The notes under the pieces are model-generated. The model made no database searches. It had not been told where the DNA came from and was given only the letters and a program-made list of their open reading frames with translations. Made by a program: the position numbers and the translations under genes. From Actinomycetes bacterium (GTDB lineage: Bacteria; Actinomycetota; Acidimicrobiia; Acidimicrobiales; Bog-793), in assembly GCA_021809425.1 (NCBI GenBank), contig JAKBAA010000006.1, forward strand, positions 1 through 64,000: DNA of 64,000 nt. Direction: 5' to 3'. Positions 27,489 through 39,658 of the stretch are shown here, piece by piece (position 1 is the first letter of the stretch; each line of letters opens with the position of its first letter).

Positions 27489-29359
27489 CGCCCGGCGCCC
27501 TCGTGGACCCGGGCGTGGACGGCCCGGGCGACCGGCTCGGGCAGCCACGACAGGGCGAGCAGCTCGTCCAGGCTGGCCTGGCGCACGCCGCGCACGCCGC
27601 CGAGCTCGGCGACGAGCCGCTGGCGGCGCGCCGGGCCGAGGCCCGGGACGTCGTCGAGGGCCCCGCGGGTCATCCGCTTGCCGCGCAGCTGGCGGTGGTA
27701 GGTGATGGCGAAGCGGTGCGCCTCGTCGCGGACCTGCTGGAGCAGGTAGATGGCCGGCGAGTCCCGCGGGATGCGCACCGGTGCCGACCGCCCCGGGAGG
27801 AACACCTCCTCGAACTGCTTGGCGAGGGCGGCGAGGGCGAGCCGGCCGGTCAGGCCGAGCTCGGCGAGCACCCGCTCCCCGACGTGCAGCTGGCCGAGGC
27901 CGCCGTCGAGCAGGAGCAGCTGCGGCGGGTAGGCGAACCGGACCGGACGGCCGTCGGCCGGGGCCGGCCGGGCGGACTCGTCGTCGAGCAGGCGGCGGAG
28001 CCGCCGGGTGAGCACCTCGTGCATCGCCCCGTAGTCGTCGTTGCCCTGGACGGCGCTCACCCTGAAGCGCCGGTAGTCGCTCCGCTTGGCGAGCCCGTCC
28101 TCCATGACGACCATCGAGCCGACGTAGTCGGTCCCCTGCAGGTGGCTCATGTCGTAGCACTCGATGCGAAGGGGGGGCTCGTCGAGGCACAGGTGTGCCT
28201 GCAGCTCCTCGAGCGCCTGGGCCCGGCTCGTGAGGTCGGACGAACGCCGCATGGTGTGCCGCTGCAGCTGCTCGGCGGCGTTCTTCTCGGCGACCTCGAG
28301 CAGGCCCCGCTTGCGCCCGCGCTGGGGCACCCGCACCCCGACCCGCGACCCGCGCCGCTCCCCGAGGAACTCCTCGTAGGTCGCCGCCTCCTCGGGCAGG
28401 TCGCGCACGAGGACCTCCTTCGGGACGCCGAGCGGGGTCTCGGCGTACTGCTGCTCGAGGGCCCGGGCGACGAGCTCGGGGCGGGTGAGCGGCTCGACCT
28501 TCTCGAGGACGAATCCCTGCCGGCCGACCACCCGGCCGCGCCGGACGTGCAGCACCTGGACGGCCGCCTCCAGCTCGTTCTCGGCGACCGCGACCACGTC
28601 GAGGTCCTCGGGCGTGTCGACGACCATCTCCTGGCGCTCCACCGCCAGTCGGAGCGCGGCCAGCCGGTCACGAAGGCGCGCCGCCAGCTCGAACTCGAGG
28701 TCGTCGGCGGCCGCCGCCATATCGGCCTCGAGCCGGGCCGTCACCGGCCCGGTGTCGCCGTCGAGGAACCCCATCAGCTCCTCCACGAGCACCCGGTACT
28801 CCCCCGGCGACACCTCGCCGACGCAGGGCCCGGAGCAGCGCTCGATGTGGAACAGCAGGCACGGCTTGCCGAGCCGCTCGTGCCGGTTCAGCTTTGCGTT
28901 CGAGCACGTCCGGATCGGGAACGACCGCAGCAGCAGGTCGAGCGTCTCTCGGATGGCGTAGGCATGCGCGTACGGGCCGAAGTACCGCGTCCCCTTGCGT
29001 CTCGCCCCCCGCATGACCGTGGCGCGCGGCCACTCCTCATCGAGGGTGACGGCCAGGTACGGGTAGCTCTTGTCGTCGACCAGGCGGATGTTGAAGCGGG
29101 GCCGGTGGGCCTTGATCAGGTTGTACTCGAGCATGATCGCCTCGACGTCGCTGCGGACCTGGATCCACTCGACCGAGGCGGCCCGTGCCACCATCTGCGC
29201 CGTGCGCGGGTGCAGCAGGCGCGGGTCCTGGAAGTAGTTGGACAGCCGCTGGCGGAGCGAGCGCGCCTTGCCCACGTAGATGATCCGGCCGTCGGCATCC
29301 TTGAACTGGTAGGACCCCGGGCCGTCCGGTATCGCTGGCGGTCGCTCGAGCACTACCAT
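27485..29359 (-). CDS. uvrC: Excinuclease ABC subunit C
   Basis: PGSYQFKDADGRIIYVGKARSLRQRLSNYF (GIY-YIG); RIECYDMSHLQGTDYVGSMVV; C-terminal HhH. Confidence 0.97.
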   Translation of the reverse strand: MVVLERPPAIPDGPGSYQFKDADGRIIYVGKARSLRQRLSNYFQDPRLLHPRTAQMVARAASVEWIQVRSDVEAIMLEYNLIKAHRPRFNIRLVDDKSYPYLAVTLDEEWPRATVMRGARRKGTRYFGPYAHAYAIRETLDLLLRSFPIRTCSNAKLNRHERLGKPCLLFHIERCSGPCVGEVSPGEYRVLVEELMGFLDGDTGPVTARLEADMAAAADDLEFELAARLRDRLAALRLAVERQEMVVDTPEDLDVVAVAENELEAAVQVLHVRRGRVVGRQGFVLEKVEPLTRPELVARALEQQYAETPLGVPKEVLVRDLPEEAATYEEFLGERRGSRVGVRVPQRGRKRGLLEVAEKNAAEQLQRHTMRRSSDLTSRAQALEELQAHLCLDEPPLRIECYDMSHLQGTDYVGSMVVMEDGLAKRSDYRRFRVSAVQGNDDYGAMHEVLTRRLRRLLDDESARPAPADGRPVRFAYPPQLLLLDGGLGQLHVGERVLAELGLTGRLALAALAKQFEEVFLPGRSAPVRIPRDSPAIYLLQQVRDEAHRFAITYHRQLRGKRMTRGALDDVPGLGPARRQRLVAELGGVRGVRQASLDELLALSWLPEPVARAVHARVHEGAGR

Positions 29360-29484
29360 CGAGGCTACGCCGGCCTGGCATCCCGGCGGACAGATCACGA
29401 CTCGAGGCCGACAACCCCGCGGATGGGCGACCAGGCTGTCCCCGCCGGCCGCAGTACGAGCCGTGCAGAAGGCAAGGGGCCACC

Positions 29485-30579
29485 ATGTTCCGCCTACAGA
29501 CACCACTGCCCGAGCGCTACGTCCACGCCGCGCCCGAGGAGCTCGAGACGTGGATCCGGCAAGCCCGCCAGCGCCTCGGCACCCGCTGCGTGGTCCTCGG
29601 CCACCACTACCAGCGCGACGAGGTCATGCGCTGGGCCGACGCCCGGGGCGACTCGTTCGGGCTGGCCCGCTTCGCCGCCGACCAGCGCGCCGCCGACTAC
29701 GTGGTGTTCTGCGGCGTCCAGTTCATGGCCGAGTCGGCCGACGTGCTCACCGCCGCCCACCAACAGGTGGTGCTGCCCGACCTGAACGCCGGCTGCTCGA
29801 TGGCCGACATGGCCGACCTCGAGGCCGTCGAGACGGCCTGGGACGAGCTCGCCCGGGTGGTCGACCGCTCGACGGTGCTGCCGATCACCTACATGAACTC
29901 GTCGGCCACCCTGAAGGACTTCGTCGGCCGCAACGGCGGTGCCGTGTGCACGTCCTCGAACGCCGCCGCCGTGGTCACCTGGGCGCTGGAGCGGGCCGAC
30001 AAGGTGCTCTTCTTCCCCGACCAGCACCTCGGCCGCAACACCGCCGTCGCCCTCGGCTACGACCTGGCCGACACCCGGGTCTGGGACCCGCGCCTCGCCC
30101 TCGGCGGCCTCGAGGACGTCGACGTGAAGGCGGCCCGGTTCCTGCTCTGGAAGGGCCACTGCTCGGTCCACCAGCGGTTCCGGCCGGCTCATGTCGAGGC
30201 GTTCCGGGCGGCGCACCCGGGCGGGGTGGTGGCGGTGCACCCGGAGTGCAGCCACGAGGTGGTCGCCCTCGCCGACGTGGTCGGCTCGACCGACGCCATC
30301 ATCCGCTACGTCGACCAGGCGCCGGCCGGCACGGCGATCGGGATCGCCACCGAGATCCACCTCGTGCACCGGCTCGCCGACGAGCACCCTGAGCTCGCCG
30401 TCAGCTCGCTCGACCCGCTCGTGTGCCCGTGCTCGACCATGTTCCGCATCGACGAGCCGCACCTCGCCTGGGTCCTCGAAGGGCTCGTCGAGGGCGAGGT
30501 GCGCAACCGGATCGTGGTGCCCGGCGAGGTCGCCGAGGGTGCCCGGATCGCCCTCGAGCGGATGCTCTCGATCAGCTGA
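29485..30579 (+). CDS. nadA: Quinolinate synthase A
   Basis: CVVLGHHYQRDEV, VFCGVQFMAESADVL, HPECSHEVV, CPCSTMFRID. Confidence 0.95.
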   Translation: MFRLQTPLPERYVHAAPEELETWIRQARQRLGTRCVVLGHHYQRDEVMRWADARGDSFGLARFAADQRAADYVVFCGVQFMAESADVLTAAHQQVVLPDLNAGCSMADMADLEAVETAWDELARVVDRSTVLPITYMNSSATLKDFVGRNGGAVCTSSNAAAVVTWALERADKVLFFPDQHLGRNTAVALGYDLADTRVWDPRLALGGLEDVDVKAARFLLWKGHCSVHQRFRPAHVEAFRAAHPGGVVAVHPECSHEVVALADVVGSTDAIIRYVDQAPAGTAIGIATEIHLVHRLADEHPELAVSSLDPLVCPCSTMFRIDEPHLAWVLEGLVEGEVRNRIVVPGEVAEGARIALERMLSIS

Positions 30580-31426
30580 CCCGGCCGGCGGCCGGCGGCG
30601 CCGCCCCCGCCGAAGCCTCCTGGCGGGCGCGCTTTGCCTCGTACATCTCGACGTCGGCGGCGGCGAGCGCGGCGTCGATCGAACCGCCCGGCGGCACGAC
30701 GGCCCGCCCGGTCGAGCAGCTCACCGTGCGGGTGGTGCCGTCCGGCAGCCCGACCACCAGCCCGGACAGGCGGCCGTCGGGCGCGCCGGGCGCGCCGGGG
30801 CCGGCCGCCGCCAGAACGGACGGGTCGAGCTCGGCGAGGACGACGAACTCGTCGCCGCCGAGGCGCGCCACGTCGGCACGGCCGGCGAGCTGGCGCAGCG
30901 AGCTGGCGATCACGTTGAGCACGGCGTCGCCGGCGGCGTGGCCGAAGCGGTCGTTGACCTCCTTGAAGTTGTCGACGTCGACCACCGTCACGGCGAGCGC
31001 CTTGCCGGCGGCTGCCGTGGCGCGCTCGAAGAAGCCACGCCGGTTGAGCAGGCCGGTGAGCGGGTCACGGCGGGCCAGCTCCTCGAGGCGCCGCTGCACG
31101 GCGATCCCCTCGGCCACCTCGTCGGCGAGCGCCCGGCGGGTCGCTTCGACCTCGGCGAGCAGGGCGGCGATGCGCTCGTTGGCCCGGGCGAACGGGTAGG
31201 CGGCCAGCGGGGCCACGAGCAGCGGGGTGGCGAGCGGCGCCACGATCATCACGACACCCCCCACCCCGCCCCCGCCGATCGACAGCCCGAGCAGGGCGTA
31301 CAGCAGGAAGCACACCCCTCCCGAGCCGGCCACGGCGAGGGCGGTCTCGGCGAGCACCCGGCGCCACATCCGCCGGCGGGCGGCCGCCGGCAGCGTGCCG
31401 CGTGCCGACCCGCGCCGAGACGTCAT
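30572..31426 (-). CDS. Membrane-anchored GGDEF-domain protein (putative diguanylate cyclase)
   Basis: N-terminal TM helices, coiled-coil, 'RDPLTGLLNRRGFFERA', 'DVDNFKEVNDRFGHAAGDAVL', intact 'RLGGDEFVVL'. Confidence 0.92.
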   Translation of the reverse strand: MTSRRGSARGTLPAAARRRMWRRVLAETALAVAGSGGVCFLLYALLGLSIGGGGVGGVVMIVAPLATPLLVAPLAAYPFARANERIAALLAEVEATRRALADEVAEGIAVQRRLEELARRDPLTGLLNRRGFFERATAAAGKALAVTVVDVDNFKEVNDRFGHAAGDAVLNVIASSLRQLAGRADVARLGGDEFVVLAELDPSVLAAAGPGAPGAPDGRLSGLVVGLPDGTTRTVSCSTGRAVVPPGGSIDAALAAADVEMYEAKRARQEASAGAAPPAAGRVS

Positions 31427-31506
31427 CTGCTCCAGACGACCACCACGGGGGTGCCGTTGAGCCCCTTCGCCACGGGCGTCGTGCCGGGGGGACGGGGGCG
31501 GCGGCG

Positions 31507-34449
<2,943 letters not shown>

Positions 34450-34499
34450 GGGTCCCGGCACCCTATCGGCTCGCCGGTCGGCGTCGACCACTGCTCGGC

Positions 34500-36581
34500 T
34501 CAGCCAACCTCTCGGAGCTCCCGCTTCAGGGTGCGCACCTCGTCGCGAAGGCGCGCCGCGTACTCGAAGCGCAGCTCGGCGGCCGCCAGGCGCATCTCTG
34601 CCTCGAGGGTGTCCACGAGGCGGCGCAGCTCGTCGCCCGCCAGCTCGCTCGGGTCGTCGGGCAGGGCGACCCCGGCGTGCTCGGCCGCCCGCCGTCCCGT
34701 GCGCCGGGCGCGGTCGGACCGGCCGTGGTGGCCGGTCGGCAGCGGCGCACCCTTTGCCTCGACGAGCTCCCCCGTCCCGGCCGCCGCACGGAACTGGGCC
34801 ACGAGGTCGGTCACCGCCTTACGGATCGTCTGCGGGTCGATCCCGTGCGCCTCGTTGTGCGCCTGCTGCAGCGCCCGGCGCCGCTCCGTCTCGGAGATGG
34901 CGGCGCGCATCGAGTCGGTGATCACGTCCGCGTACAGGATGACCCGGCCGCCGACGTTGCGGGCCGCACGCCCCATCGTCTGGATGAGCGACGTGGCCGA
35001 GCGGAGGAACCCCTCCTTGTCGGCGTCCAGGATGGCGACGAGCGACACCTCCGGCAGGTCGAGCCCCTCACGCAGCAGGTTGATCCCGACGAGCACGTCG
35101 AACTCGCCGAGGCGCAGGTCGCGTACGATCTCGATGCGCTCGATCGTGTCGATGTTCGAGTGCAGGTACCGCACCCGGACCCCCGACTCGAGCAGGTAGT
35201 CGGCGAGATCCTCGGCCATCTTCTTGGTCAGCGTCGTCACGAGCACCCGCTCGCCCTTCGCCACGGTCGCCTCGATCTCGGCCAGCAGGTCGTCGATCTG
35301 GCGCTTCGTCGGCTTCACGACCACGGCCGGGTCGAGCAGACCGGTCGGCCGGACGATCTGCTCGGCCACCACCGTCGACACCTCGAGCTCGTAGGACGAC
35401 GGGGTCGCCGACATGAAGATCACCTGGTTCAGCCGCTCCTCGAGCTCCGCGAAGCGCAACGGCCGGTTGTCCAGGGCCGAGGGCAGGCGGAACCCGTGCT
35501 CCACCAGCACCTCCTTGCGGGACCGGTCCCCGGCGTACTGGCCGTGCAGCTGGGGGACGGTCACGTGGCTCTCGTCGATCACGAGCAGCCAGTCCTTCGG
35601 GAAGTAGTCGAGCAGGGTGAACGGCGGGTCGCCGGCGCTGCGCCCGTCGAGGTGGCGCGAGTAGTTCTCGATGCCGTTGCACGTGCCCACCTCGGCCAGC
35701 ATCTCGAGGTCGTGCTCGGTGCGCATCCGCAGCCGCTGCGCCTCGAGCAGCCGGCCGTCGCCCTCGAGCTCGCGCAGGCGCTCGCCGAGCTCCACCTCGA
35801 TCGAGGCGATCGCCCGGCGCATCCGCTCGTCGCCGGCCACGTAGTGCGACGCCGGGAACACGACGAGCTCGTCCAGCTCGCCGAGCAGCTCGCCGGTCAG
35901 GGCGTCGAAGCGGGTGATCCGCTCGATCTCGTCGCCGAACAGCTCGACCCGTACGGCCGTCTCCTCGTAGGCCGGGTGCAGCTCGAGGGTGTCCCCCCGC
36001 ACCCGGAAGCGTCCGCGCACGAGGTTGAGGTCGTTGCGCTCGTAGTGCATCTCGACCAGCCGGCGCAGCACGTCCCGCTGGTCGTGGGACTCGCCCGGGT
36101 GCAGCACGAGGATCCGCCCCTCGTACTCCTCCGGCGAGCCGAGGCCGTAGATGCACGAGACCGAGGCCACGACGATCGTGTCCCGGCGCGTCAGCAGGCT
36201 CGCCGTCGCCGAGTGGCGCAACCGGTCGATCTCGTCGTTGATCGACGAGTCCTTCTCGATGTAGGTGTCCGTCTGCGGCAGGTACGCCTCGGGCTGGTAG
36301 TAGTCGTAGTAGGACACGAAGTACTCGACGCGGTTCTCCGGAAAGAACTCGCGCAGCTCGCCGGCGAGCTGGGCGGCGAGCGACTTGTTCGGCGCCAGCA
36401 CGAGGCTCGGTCGCTGGGCCGCCTCGATGGTCCAGGCGATCGTGGCGCTCTTGCCCGACCCGGTGATCCCGAGCAGGGTCAGGAAGCGCTCACCCCGGCC
36501 GAGACCGTCGGAGAGCTGCGCGATCGCCTTCGGCTGGTCGCCGGAGGGCGAGAACTCGGAGACGACGCGGAAGGGGGGCAC
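34500..36581 (-). CDS. uvrB: Excinuclease ABC subunit B
   Basis: [46 protein letters not shown]-terminal UVR motif; GTG start 36581 supported by TACGAT-N6-GTG. Confidence 0.97.
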   Translation of the reverse strand: MPPFRVVSEFSPSGDQPKAIAQLSDGLGRGERFLTLLGITGSGKSATIAWTIEAAQRPSLVLAPNKSLAAQLAGELREFFPENRVEYFVSYYDYYQPEAYLPQTDTYIEKDSSINDEIDRLRHSATASLLTRRDTIVVASVSCIYGLGSPEEYEGRILVLHPGESHDQRDVLRRLVEMHYERNDLNLVRGRFRVRGDTLELHPAYEETAVRVELFGDEIERITRFDALTGELLGELDELVVFPASHYVAGDERMRRAIASIEVELGERLRELEGDGRLLEAQRLRMRTEHDLEMLAEVGTCNGIENYSRHLDGRSAGDPPFTLLDYFPKDWLLVIDESHVTVPQLHGQYAGDRSRKEVLVEHGFRLPSALDNRPLRFAELEERLNQVIFMSATPSSYELEVSTVVAEQIVRPTGLLDPAVVVKPTKRQIDDLLAEIEATVAKGERVLVTTLTKKMAEDLADYLLESGVRVRYLHSNIDTIERIEIVRDLRLGEFDVLVGINLLREGLDLPEVSLVAILDADKEGFLRSATSLIQTMGRAARNVGGRVILYADVITDSMRAAISETERRRALQQAHNEAHGIDPQTIRKAVTDLVAQFRAAAGTGELVEAKGAPLPTGHHGRSDRARRTGRRAAEHAGVALPDDPSELAGDELRRLVDTLEAEMRLAAAELRFEYAARLRDEVRTLKRELREVG

Positions 36582-36625
36582 GGGAGCATCGTACCGAGGG
36601 GGTGCGCGCTCGCTCCCGGCGACGG

Positions 36626-37357
36626 TCAGGCCGTCAGGCGGCGCGCCTCCAGGCGGGCCTCGACGGCCGTCGCGCCGGCGCGGGTGACCCGGTAGGCAGC
36701 CTTGCCGTCGACCTCGGAGACGACCTCGACGAGGTCGGTGCCCTCGTAGACGAGGCCGACGCCGTCGTCGGTGGCATAGGCATCCGGCAGGGTGCCGTCG
36801 GCGACGAGGGCCTGGAGGAGGGGGCGGCGGCGGGCCTCGGAGTCGTAGTGGACGCCGTTCGCGTACGGGAGGAGCCCGAGCCCGTTCGTGACGGGCGCCA
36901 GCTCCGGGCCGAAGGAGTCGGTGGTGCCGCCGACATGCCAGCACAGGGAGCCGGCGGACACCCCGCCGAGCACGACGCCGGCACGCCAGGCCGACGCCAT
37001 GGCGGCGTCGAGGCCGTGCAGGCGCCACAGGGCCAGCAGGTTGGCCACGCTGCCGCCGCCCACCCAGACGGCGTCGCAGCTGCCGACGTAGTCGGCGAGG
37101 TCGGCCGACGGCGGCATCGGGAACAGGTTGCAGTGCCGGACCACCACCCCGACCGCCTCGCCGGCCTCCGACAGCTGGGCGTTGCGCCAGCGCTCGTCGC
37201 CCATGGCGGTGCCGACATGGCAGAGCACGGGCGCCCGGCCGGTGACGCCGGCGCGCTCGAGCAGGTGGTGGAGGAGCGGGCCGAAGCCGTACAGGGTGCG
37301 CTCGCCACGCACGAGGCCGCCCGAGGTGGCGACGATGGTCGGCCGGTCAGCAGGCAC
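36626..37357 (-). CDS. Peptidase E / S51-family dipeptidase
   Basis: [16 protein letters not shown] and [24 protein letters not shown] (S51 nucleophile GxSAG). Confidence 0.85.
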   Translation of the reverse strand: MPADRPTIVATSGGLVRGERTLYGFGPLLHHLLERAGVTGRAPVLCHVGTAMGDERWRNAQLSEAGEAVGVVVRHCNLFPMPPSADLADYVGSCDAVWVGGGSVANLLALWRLHGLDAAMASAWRAGVVLGGVSAGSLCWHVGGTTDSFGPELAPVTNGLGLLPYANGVHYDSEARRRPLLQALVADGTLPDAYATDDGVGLVYEGTDLVEVVSEVDGKAAYRVTRAGATAVEARLEARRLTA

Positions 37358-38060
37358 GGCCGCCCCCCGCCCCGGCGGGCCGCCCCGCCCGAAGGTCCTC
37401 GATCCAGGACCACGCCCGGGCGACCATCGCGTCGAGCTCGTCGCGGGTCCCGAGGTTCTCGATGACGAAGTCGGCGAGGCGCATGCGGGCGAGCCGGTCG
37501 CCCTGTGCCGCCATGCGCGCCCGGGCGTCGTCGGGGTCCATGTGGCGGTGGCGCACGAGCCGGTCGAGGGCGACCTCCTCTGGGACGTCGACGACGAGCA
37601 CGCCGTCGACCCGGGCGGTCGGGGCGCCGTCGGGTCCGCGCAGCAACGGGAGGTCGAGCACGATCACGTCGTCGCTGTCGGCGTGCGCCGCCAGCACCTC
37701 GTCGGTCGCCCGGCGGACGACCGGGTGGACGATGGCCTCGAGCGCCGCAAGTGCCGCCGGGTCGTGGAACACGACGGCCGCCAGGCGGGCCCGGTCGATC
37801 GGGGGCGGCACCGGGCCGCCGGCGGGCGACCGAGCCGGCTCGGGGTCGCCGGCACCCGGTCCCGGGAGCGGGCCCGGGGTCCGGACGAGGACGTCCGCGC
37901 CGAAGCGGGCAACCACGGCCCCGTACCCCGGGCCGCCCGGGTCGAGGGCCGCCCGGGCGAGCGCGTCGGCGTCGACGACGACGGCGCCGCGCCGCCCGAG
38001 CAATCCGGCGACGGTCGACTTGCCGGCACCGATGCCACCGGTGCAGGCGATGACCAGCAG
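37347..38060 (-). CDS. coaE: Dephospho-CoA kinase (start uncertain)
   Basis: LLVIACTGGIGAGKSTVAGLLGRRGAVVVDADALAR, LPLL, HRHMDPDDARARMAAQ. No ATG/GTG/TTG close to the P-loop; nearest in-frame ATG is 38156, inside the rpsA repeat tail. Confidence 0.88.
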   Translation of the reverse strand: MLVIACTGGIGAGKSTVAGLLGRRGAVVVDADALARAALDPGGPGYGAVVARFGADVLVRTPGPLPGPGAGDPEPARSPAGGPVPPPIDRARLAAVVFHDPAALAALEAIVHPVVRRATDEVLAAHADSDDVIVLDLPLLRGPDGAPTARVDGVLVVDVPEEVALDRLVRHRHMDPDDARARMAAQGDRLARMRLADFVIENLGTRDELDAMVARAWSWIEDLRAGRPAGAGGGRAC

Positions 38061-38061
38061 G

Positions 38062-39597
38062 TCAGGACTCGGCGGTCGCGTCCGGCTCCGCGGCGTCGGC
38101 CGGCACGGCGTCGGCCGGCGCAGCATCGGCCGGAACGGCGTGGGCCGGCGCAGCATCGGCCGGCACGGCGTCGGCCTGCGCAGCGTCGGCCGGCCCGCCA
38201 GCGGGGGCGTCGTCTGCAGCTGAGTCGGCCCCCTCAGCCGGGTGCTCGACGGCCTCGCCGGCGAAGTCGGCCCAGGCGGCCTGCGCCTCGGTCTCAGGGG
38301 TGAACTCGGCGGCCTGGTAGTCGAAGCCGCCGATGTAGTTGCCCTCGGCGTCGTAGGCGTGCTCGCCGAACGCCTCGCGGTACTCCTCGGCCACCTCGCC
38401 GCCCTCGGCGGCCTGCTTGATGGACAGGCTGATCCGGCGGCGCTGGAGGTCGATGTCGATGATCTTCACCCACAGCTCCTCGCCGGGGCTGACCACCTGC
38501 TCGGGCAGGTCGACGTGGTGGGCGGCCATCTCCGAGATGTGGACGAGACCCTCGATGCCGTCGCCCACCTGGACGAAGGCGCCGAAGGGGACGAGCTTGG
38601 TGATGCGGCCGTACACGAGCTCGCCGACCCGGTGGGCGCTGGCGAACTCCTGCCAGGGGTCGGACTGGGTGGCCTTCAGCGAGAGGCTGATCCGCTCCTT
38701 GTCCAGGTCGACGTCGAGCACCTGGACGGTGACCTCGTCGCCGACCGACACCACCGAGGAGGGGTGGTCGACGTGCTTCCAGGACAGCTCGGAGACGTGG
38801 ACGAGGCCGTCCATGCCACCGAGGTCGACGAAGGCGCCGAAGTTGACCACCGACGACACCGTGCCCTTGCGGACCTCGCCCGGCTTCAGGTTGACGAGGA
38901 ACTCGCCACGCTGCTCCTTCTGGGTCTCCTCGAGCCAGGCCCGGCGCGACAGGACGACGTTGTTGCGGTTCTTGTCGAGCTCGATGATCTTGGCCTCGAG
39001 CGTCTTGCCGACGTAGGGCTGCAGGTCGCGGACCCGGCGCAGCTCGACGAGCGAGGCCGGCAGGAAGCCGCGCAGGCCGATGTCCAGGATGAGGCCGCCC
39101 TTGACGACCTCGATGACCTGGCCCTTGACGACCCCGTTGGCCTCCTTGGTCGTCTCGATCTGGCCCCAGGCCCGCTCGTACTGGGCGCGCTTCTTGGAGA
39201 GGACGAGGCGGCCCTCCTTGTCCTCCTTCTGGAGGACGAGCGCCTCGACGTCGTCGCCGACGGACACGATCTCGTGCGGGTCGACGTCGTGGCGGATCGA
39301 GAGCTCGCGGGCCGGGATGACGCCCTCGGACTTGTAGCCGATGTCGAGGAGGACCTCGTCCTTGTCCACCTTCACGACCGTCCCCGAGACGAGGTCGCCG
39401 TCGTCGAAGTCCACGATGGTCTGCGCAACGGCGTCGTCGAAGGAGAGGCTGCCGAGGTCGTCCTCGACCACCTGGCGAGGGATGTAGTTGCCTTCGGCAT
39501 CGAACGTGCCGTAGGCCTCCTCTGCTCGGGTGGCGACGGCGGTGGGCGCGCCGCCACTCGTCGGCGCGTCGCTCGGGTAGGTCGTGGGATCGGACAT
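38062..39597 (-). CDS. rpsA: 30S ribosomal protein S1 with low-complexity C-terminal tail
   Basis: Four S1/OB domains (e.g. VNFGAFVDLGGMDGLVHVSELSW, VPFGAFVQVGDGIEGLVHISEMA). Confidence 0.96.
   Translation of the reverse strand: MSDPTTYPSDAPTSGGAPTAVATRAEEAYGTFDAEGNYIPRQVVEDDLGSLSFDDAVAQTIVDFDDGDLVSGTVVKVDKDEVLLDIGYKSEGVIPARELSIRHDVDPHEIVSVGDDVEALVLQKEDKEGRLVLSKKRAQYERAWGQIETTKEANGVVKGQVIEVVKGGLILDIGLRGFLPASLVELRRVRDLQPYVGKTLEAKIIELDKNRNNVVLSRRAWLEETQKEQRGEFLVNLKPGEVRKGTVSSVVNFGAFVDLGGMDGLVHVSELSWKHVDHPSSVVSVGDEVTVQVLDVDLDKERISLSLKATQSDPWQEFASAHRVGELVYGRITKLVPFGAFVQVGDGIEGLVHISEMAAHHVDLPEQVVSPGEELWVKIIDIDLQRRRISLSIKQAAEGGEVAEEYREAFGEHAYDAEGNYIGGFDYQAAEFTPETEAQAAWADFAGEAVEHPAEGADSAADDAPAGGPADAAQADAVPADAAPAHAVPADAAPADAVPADAAEPDATAES
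38101..38190. repeat. 3 x 30-bp tandem repeat in rpsA 3' end
   Basis: cggcacggcgtcggccggcgcagcatcggc / cggaacggcgtgggccggcgcagcatcggc / cggcacggcgtcggcctgcgcagcgtcggc. Confidence 0.9.
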
Positions 39598-39658
39598 GGG
39601 TGGGGTTCGCCTTCGAGGTGCTCGTCGGACAGGTGAACCGCGATGCTACACCCGGGTC

